Of a stretch of 64,000 nt of DNA, positions 11,891-22,250 are shown piece by piece. Numbering within the stretch: position 1 is the stretch's first letter; the number at the start of each line of letters is the position of its first letter. The translations under genes and the position numbers were made by a program. Where the stretch lies: positions 9,830,204 to 9,894,203 of the forward strand of contig NW_026089623.1 of assembly GCF_024586455.1 (NCBI RefSeq), in the 5' to 3' direction. The stretch is from Bactrocera neohumeralis (Eukaryota > Arthropoda > Insecta > Diptera > Tephritidae). The notes below the pieces were generated by a model that was given only the letters and a program-made list of their open reading frames with translations, made no database searches and was not told the DNA's origin.

Positions 11891-13508
11891 GAAGTGTGGC
11901 CGCAAGCCGATTTGCACCTTGCGCTGTGGCGCGCCGCATTTTCGCTCGTATCTCGGGAACGGTTCGTCCTACGGCCATGATCACATACCATTTCGGTGGC
12001 AAATGACGTGACAAATAACTTTTGTTTCATACATTTTGCCATGAGATGCGTATTTCAGGCGTTATGTAGACAATTTCACGATTTTAGGCGAATTTCCGAA
12101 ATTTCAACTAAAGCAACTTTTCCGCACTTTCCCGAATCGAAAAAAGTCCGGAATCGACCCACCCTAACATGCATGCTTATTTTGTATTATATGAACCATA
12201 GTCAAATATGCGTGATTATTTTGTGTTATAAGAACCATTGTATTCCGAAAATTGGTAAAAATTTTATGTGATAAAATTAAATAAAAAATAATTTTAAATA
12301 AATTATTATTTCAAAAATGATATTAATTTCGACTATTATATTATATCAATTTCGACTATTGTCAAATGAAAATGTGCTAAATGAACTTAAATGTGCTCAT
12401 ATAAACACTTACATTTGTTCCTTCCATTTCTTCAAAAAATTAATGACCTTCATGAAATCTGCACATTCGCATTATTTCGTTATCATTTCCATATTTGTAG
12501 CAATAGAATTTCTACATATGTACATACATTTTTTATCAGGCAGGTTCTGGAATCCGAGTGAAAGTGAATTTAAAAATAAACCTAAATCCGAGTGAATTTG
12601 GATTTGGTGTTCTGAAATCCGAACTTTTTGTTCATTTTAGAACTCGTTTTTCATTCACCGCAAAAATGAACTTAACAGCTGACAGCTGTCAATTTACCCA
12701 AAATAAATAATAAATTTTTGAAGAAAAATCGCAAAATGAGTGCTTTAACTGCGTTTGCCATTATTTGTACGGAAATGGCGGATCATGCAGGAGCAGCTCT
12801 TATTAGAAGGATACTGCAAGACCATTCAAATCCATTTGATGTGACTGAGTTGGCGTAAGTACGTATTTATTTGTATTTAGTCCAATTATAATCAAATATT
12901 CCATAGTTTGTGTCCAACTACAGGGTCAACAAAGACGCTTAATTAAGTATGACCGAAAGTGAGCTGACTAAATCAAAACAGCATTTTCAACGAAGTTTTG
13001 GTATACCTGGAGTAATTGGTTGTGTAGACGGAACGCATATACAATTATGTAAGCCGCATACAGATCATAGCCTTTTTTACAATCGGAAAGGATACTTTAG
13101 CATTAACGCAATGATTGTAAGCCATTTAATCAAATATATTATAAAACAAGCTTTATCAGTTAAACATTTTTTTGCAGATATGCGACCATAATATGGTTAT
13201 AAAGGCAGTTGATGCCCGTTGCCCTGGATCAAGTCATGACTCTTTAATATGGAGTATGAGTAGAGCTCATGACTATTACCAACGGTGCTACGATAACGGA
13301 GAACGTGGATCATGGCTTTTAGGAGATGCTGGATATGCACTTAAGCCTTTTTTGCTAACGCCTTTGTTGGCACAGCGCAGCATAAGTTTAACCAAAAGCA
13401 TTCTTCGGCACGCAATGTCGTTGAGAGAATAGGGATGGTAAAAAGCAGGTTTAGATGCTTAGCACGCCTCTTCTTCTTCTTCTTCTTCTTAATTGGCGTA
13501 GACACCCC

Positions 13509-15733
13509 TTACGCGATTATAGCCGAGTTAACAACAGCGCGCCAGTCGTTTCTTCTTTTCGCTACGTGGCGCCAATTGGATATTCCAAGCGAAGCAAGGT
13601 CCTTCTCCACTTGGTCCTTCCAACGGAGTGGAGGTCTTCTTCTTCCTCTGCTTCCCCCGGCGGGTACTGCGTCGAATACTTTCAGAGCTGTAGTGTTTTC
13701 GTCCATCCGGACAACATGACCTAGCCAGCGTAGCCGCTGTCTTTTAATTCGCTGAACTATGGCAATGTCGTCGTATATCTCGTACAGCTCATCGTTCCAT
13801 CGAATGCGGTATTCGCCGTGGCTAACGCGCAAAGGACCTTAAATCTTTCGCAGAACTTTTCCCTCGAAAACTCGCAACGTCGACTCATCCGTTGTTGACA
13901 TCGTCCAAGACTCTGCACCATATAGCAGGACGGGAATTATGAGCGACTTATAGAGTTTAGCTTTTGTTCGTCGAGAGAGGACTTTACTTTTCAATTGCCT
14001 ACTCAGTCCGAAGTAGCACCTGTTGGCAAGAGCAATCCTGCGTTGGATTTCCAGGCTGAGGTTGTTGGTGGTGTTTACGCTGGTTCCAAGATAGACGAAA
14101 TTATCTACAACTTCAAAGTTATGACTGTCAACAGTGACGTGAGAGCCAACTCGCGAGTGCGACGACTGTTTGTTTGATGACAGGAGATATTTCGTTTTGC
14201 CCTCGTTCACTGCCAGACCCATTTTCTGTGCTTCCTTGTCCAGCCTGGAGAAAGCATAATTAGCGGCACGGGTGTTGAGGCCGATGATATCAACATCATC
14301 GGCATACGCCAGCAGATGTACACTCTTTTAGAAGATGGTACGTTCTCTATTTAGTTCTGCAGCTCGAACTATTTTCTCCAGAAGCAGGTTGAAGAAGTCG
14401 CACGATAGGGAGTCGCCTTGTCTGAAACCTCATTTGTTATCGAACGGCTCGGAGAGGTCCTTCCCGATCCTGACGGAGCTTTTGGTGTTACTCAACGTCA
14501 GTTTACACAGCCGTATTAGTTTAGCGGGGATACCAAATTCAGACATCGCGGCATGAAGGCAGCTCCTTTTCGTGCTGTCGAAAGCAGCTTTGAAATCGAC
14601 GAAGAGGTGGTATGTGTCGATTCTTCTTTCACGGGTCTTTTCCAAGATTTGGCGCATGGTGAATATCTGGTCAGTTGTTGACTTTTCAGGTCTGAAGCCA
14701 CACTGATAAGGTCCAATCAGTTTGTTGACGGTGGGCTTTAATCTTTCACACAATACGCTCGATAGAACCTTATATGCGATGTTGAGGAGGCTTATCCCAC
14801 GGAAGTGGGGTCTCCTTTTTTATGGATTGGGCATAGCACACTTAAATTCCAATCGTTGGGCATGCTTTCGTCCGACCATATTTTACAAAGAAGCTGATGA
14901 ATGCTCCTTATCAGCTCTTCGCCGCCGTATTTGAATAGCTCGGCCGGCAATCCATCGGCCCCCGCCGCTTTGTTGTTCTTCAGGCGATCAATTGCTATTC
15001 GAACTTCTTGATGGTCGGGCAATGGAACGTCTGCTCCATCGTCATCGATTGGGGAATCGGGTTTACCTTCTCCTGGCGTTGTGCATTCACTGCCATTCAG
15101 CAGGCTGGAGAAGTGTTCCCTCCATAATTTAAGTATGCTCTGGGCATCGGTCACTAGATCACCTTTGGGGGTTCTACAAGAGTATGCTCCGGGCTTTAAA
15201 CCATCTGTAAGCCACCGCATTTTTTCGTAGAATTTTCGAGCATTACCCCTGTCGGCCAGCTTATCAAGCTCTTCATACTCACGCATTTCGGCCTCTTTCT
15301 TCTTCTATCTACACATGCGTCTCGCTTCCCTCTTCAACTCTTGGTATCTATCCCATCCCGCACGTGTTGTGGTCGATCGTAACGTTGCGAGGTAGGCAGC
15401 CTGTTTTCTCTCCACTGCGACACGGCACTCCTCGTCGTACCAGCTGTTATTTTGCACTTTCCGAAAACCAATGGTTTCGGTTGCAGCTGTACGTAAGGAG
15501 TTTGAAATGCCGTCCAACAGTTCCCTTATACCGAGTTGTTGACGAGTGCTCTCAGAGAGCAGGAGTGCAAGCCGAGTAGAAAATCGTTCGGCTGTCTGTT
15601 GTGATTGCAGCTTCTCGACGTCGAACCTTCCTTGTGTTTGTTGGCGTGCGTTTTTTGCTGCACAGAGGCGGGTGCGAATCTTGGCTGTAACAAGATACCG
15701 AGTCGATGTTAGGACCTTGGAGCGCACGCACAT
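13509..15733 (-). pseudogene. RTE reverse transcriptase region (copy 1), frameshifted
   Basis: The polymerase portion is read in five pieces. 15733-15305 is the linker after the endonuclease. 15286-14792 holds LKNNKAAGADGLPAELFKYG, the fingers region. 14753-14430 holds PYQCGFRPEKSTTDQIF and FVDFKAAFDS. The active-site box AYADDVDIIG lies at about 14285-14315 in another frame. 14222-13839 and 13832-13509 are the C-terminal region, with NFVYLGT, LLYGAESW and RIKRQRLRWLGHVVRMD. All catalytic boxes are recognisable, but several stops and frameshifts separate them, so the protein cannot be made as one chain. Confidence 0.85.
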
Positions 15734-16401
15734 CTAAAACACTGGAGACGTGTCTTCCGTCTTTCACAACATGATCGATCTGGTTAGTAGTTTTTCGATC
15801 CGGAGACAGCCAGGTAGCTTGATGAATATTTTTATGCTGGAATCTAGTACTACAGATAACCATATTTCGGGCCCCGGCGAAGTCGATCAGCCTCAACCCA
15901 TTTGGGGATGTTTCGTCGTGGATGCTGAATGTACCGGCCGTAGTGCCAAAGACACCTTCTTTACCCACCCTGGCGTTAAAGTCGCCAAGCACGATTTTGA
16001 CATCATGGCGGGGGCAGCTCTCATAAGTGTGCTCCAAGCACTCATAAAAGATATCTTTGGTCACATCGTCCTTCTCTTCCGTCGGGGCGTGGGCGCAAAT
16101 CAGCGATATGTTGAAGAACCTCGCTTTGATGCGGATTGTGGCTAGACGTTCATTCACCGGAGTGAATGATAGTACTCGGCGACGGAGTCTCTCCCACCAC
16201 GAATCCAACACCAAACTTGCGCTCCTTTATATGGCCACTGTAGTAAATGTCACAAGGACCTACTCGTCTCTTTCCTTGTCCCGTCCATCGCATTTCTTGG
16301 ACGGCGGTGATGTCAGCCTTTATTTTTGCGAGGACATCAACCAGCTGGGCAGCGGCACCTTCCCAATTAAGGGTCCGGACATTCCAGGTGCATGCCCTCA
16401 A
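15552..16401 (-). pseudogene. RTE endonuclease domain (copy 1), damaged
   Basis: Apurinic-like (exonuclease-endonuclease-phosphatase) domain that nicks target DNA before reverse transcription. The first segment (16401 down to 16150) begins with TWNVRTLNWEG and has AVQEMRW, holding the conserved Asn and Glu. The second (16214 down to 15552) has ICAHAPTEEKDDV and VLGDFNARVG, holding the Asp-Asn pair. A frameshift joins them near 16180. The final Ser-Asp-His motif is lost: copy 2 reads DSDHYLVA where copy 1 has a 5-base deletion after GPNIDS and goes out of frame. Insect genes annotated as 'craniofacial development protein 2-like' often belong to this family. Confidence 0.8.
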
Positions 16402-16971
16402 CCCATTTGGGGTTCACTTGCGTGAACTTCTACACATGACTCCATCCTCCGTGCCCTCTGCAATATCAAACAAAAAAGGTGGTACAAATAACAAATGTTT
16501 GCTGCGCGTTACATAATGTTTGCAAACACTACAAAGTACAGGTGTTATTTTCCGTTGACACTGAAGTCGAGAGAATGGAACCCGCAGTTGCTGAGGGAGT
16601 ATTAAATGATGTCACACTGGATACTGAAGCCATAACATTAAGAGAGAATATAGCCACTCATATTCATACAATTTCCTGAAAGTTGAAAGCACCGAAGTAA
16701 ATAAAACAAACTCAAATGTAAAGTCACTTTTAAAATGTCATTAATAAATCAATATTAAGGCTAAAATTAAAATAATATAAATTCACTAATTTCAAAAAAC
16801 TCAAAACATTTAATTCAAAATTGTACATGAATGGATTAAATTCAGGTACGGTCATACAGTAAGTTATTATTGTAAAAAAAACATCGCTGTTTATACTTTT
16901 TAAAAAACTATAGAAGAGGAAATTATGGAGTTAATTACTGTTTGGTTTGCACTGGTATTTAAAATACATTT

Positions 16972-17735
16972 TCAGCTCCGCCAATACTCTTTACATTTCA
17001 TTTCATTTTCTTCTTGGCGCAGCCGCTCCATTTCGAAATGGTGTCTTTTGTTCTCCTCAGTCAAGTCGTTTACTCTTTCACAAAGGCATTGATGCTAGTG
17101 TTAATTTCCTTTGTGGCCTCAATATTTTCTTGCAACCCATCTATAATACTTTTCAAGGCACCTGTCTGCTCACCGATATTATTCCTTAAGTGGTCGGTTA
17201 CCATAGGCTCACGTCTTCGGAATCGAGCAGAACTGCTTGTAGATGGGAGGTTGTTATCATCGCTGGAAATCTCTGAAGGCACATCGCAATTTTCAGAAGG
17301 GACACCAAAGGCTGCTGTGCTGGGAATACCTTCCACCACGGTATATATACCGCATAATTGGGCTATTGTGTCTTCAGTTGGAGCGAGGATGTGCTTGTTG
17401 AATGGCCCTCTTCCTGTTGCCCTCGCTTCTAAGTTGTTGTGTGCAACTTTTTTCCTTATGAAGGCCTTCCAATCCATCCAAACCTATTGAAATATTTTTT
17501 CAAATTAAGAAAAATTAGCTAAAGTATAAAAAAAAATTATTTGCTTACCTTTTTCCAACCAGAAATATCTTTCTGTGGTGGACCATGCAGATTTAATTCT
17601 GTCACCACCTCTTTCCATAGGGCATCAACTTTTACTTTGTCACCCTTAACAAAGCCTCGAGCGATGTCTTTATGCGACTCCATGAAGTGGACAAGGATCG
17701 CTTCCTGCTATGTATTCTTATGTTTACCCCTATAA
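16972..17735 (-). pseudogene. Harbinger accessory Myb/SANT-like DNA-binding protein
   Basis: Partner gene of the PIF/Harbinger nuclease; in the family such proteins bind the element ends and help import the nuclease. Exon 1 (about 17735-17549) reads VHFMESHKDIARGFVKGD and LWKEVVTELNLHGPPQKD. A GTAAGC donor at 17548 and a CAATAG acceptor at 17484 mark a 65-base intron. Exon 2 begins VWMDWKAFIRKKVAHN, followed by ATGRGPF, and continues into a helical region (LQENIEATKEINTSINAFVKE, split here). A one-base shift near 17070 moves the coiled-coil tail (NDLTEENKRHHFEMERL...) into another frame ending at 16972. One in-frame TAG lies just upstream of exon 1's conserved block. Only lightly damaged. Confidence 0.7.
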
Positions 17736-18132
17736 AAATAATATTTATATAACTTTAATTGCTTGTTACAGTTTTAAAACAAAATATTTAAATCTCTATT
17801 TATTCAAATAATCAAGCGTTTTTATTTACTTACATATTTGCTCGCACCAAATTCACAATTTCGAACTGAAGTGAATGCTAACCGACATTTTTCTTGTGAA
17901 TTCGTTTTCCAGAACATGCGTATTCACTCGGAATTAATTTTAGAAAAAATGTGGAATTGAAATTGTGAAAGTGAAACACAGAACACCAAATGTCGGATTG
18001 AAAACGAATTTGTTAGATATTCACTCTGAAGTGAGTTCCAGAACCTGCCTGTATTTCTTTGGCACATTTGTATGTTTAAGAAAGCAAATGCGAGTCAAAT
18101 GCATACCATACATACATTCATAATAACAAGTG

Positions 18133-18310
18133 TCGCACGCATTTTTCGCATCTCCGCTGTCACGGGCAACCAAAGCCGAAGCGACGACAAAGCCTCACAA
18201 CATCTTAATACATAAAAATCCAGTGTCCGTGTGTATATTTCGATTGAACTCAAAACGAGTCAACTGATATTCATGAAAGTTGGCATATACATGTAATTTG
18301 GTCAAACCAG
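18133..18310. other. Spacer with a possible second Helitron-like 5' end
   Basis: No gene. Bases about 18205-18300 (from taaaaatccagtgtccgtgt to cttggcat-like 'ttggcatatacatg') resemble the style of Helitron 5' regions in insects, where a 'lose yourself of TE' word such as actcaaaacgagtcaactga follows the terminus. The resemblance to the Helitron start at 20515 is only general, so this is a tentative note. Confidence 0.25.
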
Positions 18311-18856
18311 AGAACATAAAACATAGAGAAGGTGCAAATTGAATTCTGTATGATGTTCGATTGGACGGCTAACAGAGCTTATAAGATTGCGACACGGAAT
18401 TTCACCTTCCTCGCTGCTATTTAGCAGAAATGAGCATGTGCAATGGCAGAATTATATGTAAAGCGACTGAATTCATGCGAGAATGAATAAAGAGAAATGC
18501 TTTGAAGAAAAATATGCAAAGTCACACAAAGAATGTAAAGAAGCATTCTCTGAGATACATATGCGTGATCTTGTATCATATGAACCATTTTTTCAGAAAA
18601 TTGTAAAAATTTTAGTTTTTTACAAAATCGTAAAAATTAGATAAAAAATAATTAATTTTATTTTTTTAATTTTTTAATCATTTCAAAAAAGTTATATTTA
18701 TTTCGTCTATAACAAAGCGAAGATGTGTCAAATGAACTTTATTTCTTCAAAAAAAATTGATGACCTTCATGAAATATGCATATTCGCATTATTTCGTTAT
18801 CATTTCCATATTTGCACCAATAGAATTTCTATGGCATATACATATGTATGTACATC
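18311..18856. repeat. Second copy of the foldback arm, cut by an assembly gap
   Basis: From gagaaggtgcaaattgaatt onward this follows the same order as the right arm of the foldback (8768-9007, then 12175-12536), but without the hAT insertion between them. It therefore shows what the first foldback looked like before that insertion. It ends in the 100-N gap, so the rest of the copy is unseen. Confidence 0.8.
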
Positions 18857-18956
18857 NNNNNNNNNNNNNNNNNNNNNNNNNNNNNNNNNNNNNNNNNNNN
18901 NNNNNNNNNNNNNNNNNNNNNNNNNNNNNNNNNNNNNNNNNNNNNNNNNNNNNNNN
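18857..18956. other. Assembly gap of exactly 100 N
   Basis: A run of 100 N, the usual placeholder for a gap of unknown size. It separates a foldback arm from the 3' portion of a Helitron copy, so the length of that Helitron copy is unknown. Confidence 0.98.
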
Positions 18957-20010
18957 TTTAATTTAAGCAAAGATTTGTTTATCATGTTCACAGTCCAGAA
19001 ACGAGCACATCCAAGAAAATTTTAAATTTTTGTATATGAAGAGTATAAATATAAATAAATGACTTAATATGTATATAATATGTGCTTTTGGATCCTTAAT
19101 GTCAACGTGTATTAGTAACTCTTTATTTCCATCAACTTGGCTCCATCTACTTGGGAACCACTTGGATCGCCAGGACATGATAATATGGTGTAAGTACTAA
19201 GCGAATCGGACAAATCTGATTCGATCAGAACATTATCAATGTTGAGCTGCTGGCTGTCTTCAATAACATCAATATCTACCAGAACATTCTTGATGTTGGG
19301 CTTTTGGCTGTCTTCAATAACTTGAATGTCCTGTATGTCTTCGGCCGATAAATATAATTCACAGAATGTCTCCTCAGATGATGAAGATGGCATTGTAGAA
19401 ACGTGTTTTGGTTTAGATAGCAGCTTTTGCTTTAATATAATTTTTTGTACTTTTGTCCTGTTCACGCGTATTATTCGTTCTACATTCTTACCACACTTGG
19501 TACAAAATCTGAAGGTAACAGCGATTATGTTGTAGCATTCGTCGCATCTTAATAATAATTTAATACAATCTGGACAGTTATTATTTTTTTCTGCCGTTCC
19601 ATCCACTTTTTACAAAACGGACAATGCATTTTAAGGAGTTGAGGGATATATAGCTTCACTATAACTATATTATAGTTGTTTGAATTCTTTATTTTCTCGA
19701 TGACAGATGTAGTTCTTCTTCTTTTCCTAACCATGGCCATCGTCAAAAAAAAAAAAAACGATAGATGTAGTTTGATAGTTATAGTGTAAATATTTGTCAG
19801 TATTCACTCAAAAAAAATTGTCTATGGTAAAATGTCACTTGAAATGTTAACGTATCTTTGCTGTGCATCTATACTATAATTCTTTAATATTCCTAAAAAT
19901 CTAAAAGCAGCAAATTTCAATAAAATTAAAAAAGTATTGTGTCGTGTGTTTGTGACTTACTAAATATGCCTCCAATAATTAGGCGGTGCGAAGTTCGCCG
20001 GGTCAGCTAG
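18957..20010 (+). mobile_element. 3' part of a first Helitron copy
   Basis: Nearly identical by eye to 26208-27261, the 3' end of the complete Helitron downstream. It ends with the Helitron signature CTAG (20007-20010), preceded by the palindrome GCGAAGTTCGC (19988-19998) within ggcggtgcgaagttcgccgg. The next base is T, as expected for insertion between A and T. Everything 5' of 18957 is hidden by the gap. Confidence 0.85.
19112..19746 (-). pseudogene. Antisense zinc-ribbon protein of the Helitron (first copy)
   Basis: A small protein read against the Helitron's own Rep-helicase direction. The first frame (from the ATG near 19746) has a basic start (MVRKRRRTTS) and reaches MHCPFCKKW. The second frame holds NNCPDCIKLLLRCDECYN and FRFCTKCGKN, so four C-x2-C pairs in all, followed by an acidic tail. 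The frames are joined if reading slips back by one base at a run of seven A (minus strand, about 19586-19592). The tail runs further than in the second copy because of a small difference near 19205. I know no function for it; a nucleic-acid-binding zinc-ribbon role is inference. Confidence 0.5.
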
Positions 20011-20514
20011 TTTGTTAATAAATAATGCCGGCTTATTTTCGTTAAATCCGAAATGTTTGTTAACCGTATTAAAATAGCGTTATAGAATTGTACAAGTATA
20101 TTTACATAAACCAGAAATTTTTACATATATGCATGGGATCAAAGGTACTGAATACGTTTACTTTGGTTTTGTAGGGTAAATTCCTGTGTATGGCATGCCT
20201 ACTCATATTCTTCCAATTCGTCTTTCCTTCTTTCAGCTACTTACGGGGTTCTTGATGTGCTGAACACAATGAGTGCGACAGACTGCAAACGACATCTGTC
20301 AAATATTAAAATACACACGTTCTTAAGGACACAGTTATTTTGACAGCTGCACGACTACACGACTGCAAGCCGACAGTTGTCGCTCTCGCTAACTTTAATA
20401 TATTTTTATATTTGCCAACGACAGTAGGACGACAGTAGAGAGATGAGGTAGAGTGGTGATGCCACTAATATGTAAAATGTAAAATTATTCAAAGCTCTAA
20501 CAAACCTGACGTTA
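20011..20514. repeat. 504-bp Helitron flank segment, copy 1
   Basis: Begins directly after the CTAG of the upstream Helitron copy and ends directly before the TC start of the complete one. By eye it is identical to 27262-27765. It contains no convincing gene. Parts of it match elsewhere: about 20256-20350 resembles 8008-8098, and 20364-20514 resembles 1621-1775. Confidence 0.9.
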
Positions 20515-21776
20515 TCTATCTATCTATCTATCTATATAAATAAAAATGAATTGTTGTTCCTTAGTCTGATTAAAACTCGAGAACGGCTGGGCCGATTGAG
20601 CTGACTTTGGTTTCAAAATGTTTGTCGTAGTCCAGGGTAGGTCTAAACGGTGAGCAACTAAGGAAAAATTACGAGTAAGATAGAGTAAAACGACAATTCC
20701 ATTTTCCCATATAAAAGTTGACCACTTACTTGCTGTCAAACATTTGACGGTATTTGTACTCTCAGTTCCACTCCAATTGAAGAACGCATTAAAACAAGAC
20801 TTTTGAATCGACAACATAATATCAACTTTGCTCATAACATCGTGTATTTAAATTTCAATTTCAAATTTCAAAATATATAAATATAATTAATGTGTTGACA
20901 TGTTTGATGGTGTCAACCTTACAGTGCTACCAACTCTCAAAAATACTTTTATTATAATAACGGGGCATCTCTGCCTGTGAAGACTCCACATTGCTCATTG
21001 CTTACTAGATATAGAATACTACATACTTAGTTTGCCATATATGGTAAGCTAGAAGCTGTCTCTGCAGCAGTTTAATAGCGCAGTTTTCATTTATATGAAA
21101 ATTTCGAAGAGGCAACATATCCCATTTCCACATATGCCGACGGCATTTTAATTTTGGTAATACGAAAATTAGAAGAGCGAGTTAAGACGGTTGTGTTATA
21201 ATATAAAAATGAAGTACATTTTCAAAATAACATTTAATATTTAGTTTAATATTGTTAATTTATAGAAATATTATGCAAATTGGGTTGGGAAGTCTTAAAT
21301 TTAATAAACTTATACAAGCATAAATCAAAATATCATTTCTCATTTTAAATTTATTATTTTAATTGGTATATAAAAGTTATGCCACAATTATTATATAGTA
21401 GTCCAAAAATATAAATTCTTATTTTTCCCAGAAATACATTTGTAAAAAAAGATCTTTATCCTTTGTTATTATCTTATTTGTTCCAAAAATACATTTGTAA
21501 ACAAAAGGGTATTTATCCTTTTTTTATGTTCCACACAAAAGATTTAAGGAGTTCAAGAGCTCAAAACGTGCCCTACATCAGCTACCTACCCGACGGCATT
21601 TCGCAAATGATAAAATAAATTTTTCAAGAGCTCAAAGCATACGCTACATCATCTCGAACCTACCTACCCTACGCTTTTGCGCAAATGATTATATCATGAT
21701 AGCAAATGCCCACATACAGATTTGGCAATGGCAATAACAGTTAGTATTCTATAAATTCTATCCTGTCGAGATGCCC

Positions 21777-22160
21777 TGTAATAAGTGTATCCGAACGTTC
21801 CATTGTTTTGTCATCTCATGTAAAAAGCACGTGTATCCGAACGTTACATTGTTTTGTCCATAAATTTAGAGACTTTTTGCTGCGCTCCTACTTTAACATC
21901 CTTGGTTTTGTCATCTCATGTTAAAAAAAAAGAAACATTTAATTGGAGAAATAAGAATAACTAAGTAATAAGTGTATCCGAACGTTCCATTGTTTAGTTA
22001 TCTCATGTTAAAAAAAAGAAACATTTAATTGGAGAAATAAGAAAGTAATAAGTAAGTAATAAGTGTATCCGAACGTTCCATTGTTTTGTCATCTCATGTA
22101 AAAAGCACGTGTATCCGAACGTTACATTGTTTTGTCCATAAATTTAGAGACTTTTTGCTC
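21777..22160. repeat. Minisatellite upstream of the Helitron Rep gene
   Basis: The word gtgtatccgaacgtt occurs five times, at 21785, 21831, 21972, 22073 and 22109, followed each time by (c/a)cattgtttt-gtc and usually atctcatgt with a long A run. Spacing varies (46, 141, 101, 36), because two kinds of longer unit alternate. The array ends about 90 bases before the Rep start codon, so it could lie in the promoter or leader. Confidence 0.75.
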
Positions 22161-22250
22161 CGCTCCTACTTTAACATCCTTGGTTTTGTCATCTCATGTT
22201 AAAAAAAAGAAACATTACTGCTAAAAGTGATTTTCTTCTCGCTGCTTACA

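Larger units (their letters stand above)
9008..12166 (-). mobile_element. hAT-like DNA transposon with long imperfect TIRs
   Basis: The ends are inverted repeats starting TAGGGTGGGTCGATT (9008 and the complement ending 12166), fitting the YARNG start typical of hAT elements. They are flanked by ATATGCAT (9000-9007) and ACATGCAT (12167-12174), an 8-bp target duplication with one mismatch, also hAT-like. The paralogous foldback arm at about 18560 gives the uninterrupted site. A second inverted block, 9168-9240 against 11905-11985, extends the TIRs inward to about 240 bases. The body carries a decayed transposase on the minus strand. Superfamily assignment rests on ends and target duplication; the transposase is too divergent for me to place by eye. 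Confidence 0.7.
13468..16455 (-). mobile_element. RTE-type LINE copy 1, inserted in the Harbinger nuclease
   Basis: A non-LTR retrotransposon in minus orientation. Its 3' end lies at 13468-13490, where the plus strand reads (CTT)n, that is an (AAG)n tail on the element strand, as in the other copies of this family. The 5' end lies near 16455. It separates the RFRCL block of the Harbinger nuclease from its NVCCALHN block. The flanking bases around both edges resemble each other (gcctct against ccctct) but I cannot define a clean target duplication. The element encodes an N-terminal endonuclease and a reverse transcriptase, both damaged. Confidence 0.85.
12736..16676 (+). pseudogene. HARBI1-like nuclease (PIF/Harbinger), interrupted
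   Basis: Transposase of the DDE_Tnp_4 type, which cuts and rejoins the element ends. The 12736 start codon opens an N-terminal piece containing IRRILQDHSNPF, ended by a GTAAGT donor near 12855. Sequence for much of the middle is missing. The nuclease resumes at 12949-13116 with GVIGCVDGTHI (first Asp) and YFSINAMI, has an intron at 13117-13177 (GTAAGC...TTTGCAG), and continues at 13178 with VDARCPGSSHDS and LLGDAGYALKPFLLTPL (second Asp). A frameshift near 13375 precedes the VVERIGMVKSRFRCL segment, whose Glu fits the third catalytic position. An RTE LINE then separates it from the C-terminus at about 16470-16676 (NVCCALHNVCKHY). Not functional. Confidence 0.85.
12537..18051 (+). mobile_element. 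PIF/Harbinger DNA transposon, split by an RTE LINE
   Basis: The TIRs read CAGGCAGGTTCTGGAA at 12537 and its complement ending at 18051, flanked by TAT (12534-12536 and 18052-18054), a 3-bp duplication as expected for the superfamily. The foldback left arm at about 8220-8240 provides the uninterrupted site (read in complement: ...TTTATTTCTTTGGCAC). The element carries a HARBI1-like nuclease on the plus strand, broken by an RTE insertion, and a Myb/SANT-like partner gene on the minus strand at 16972-17735. This two-gene plan is the standard one for the superfamily. Confidence 0.85.
8144..18132. mobile_element. Foldback (long inverted-repeat) element, split by hAT and Harbinger insertions
   Basis: The outer ends are complementary: CACTTGTTATTATGAATG at 8144 and its complement ending CAAGTG at 18132. 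The symmetry centre is near 8755. The left arm is 8144 to about 8745. The right arm is spread over about 8768-9007, 12175-12536 and 18055-18132 because two DNA transposons landed in it. Removing them leaves about 1.3 kb with arms of roughly 600 bases and no coding capacity. Around the centre, cacctt-ctctatactttacg is followed by a second copy of the same 16-base word. A second copy of the right arm lies at 18311-18856. I could not define a target duplication for the foldback itself. Confidence 0.75.

Noticed and set aside
13435..13724. Overlapping Leu/Ser-rich frames on the plus strand
   Set aside because: They are antisense to the RTE C-terminus and its (AAG)n tail.
20524..20835. A 103-residue minus-strand frame at the Helitron start
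   Set aside because: Covers the Helitron 5' terminal sequence, which is conserved for its DNA ends. The frame reads through the TATC repeat.
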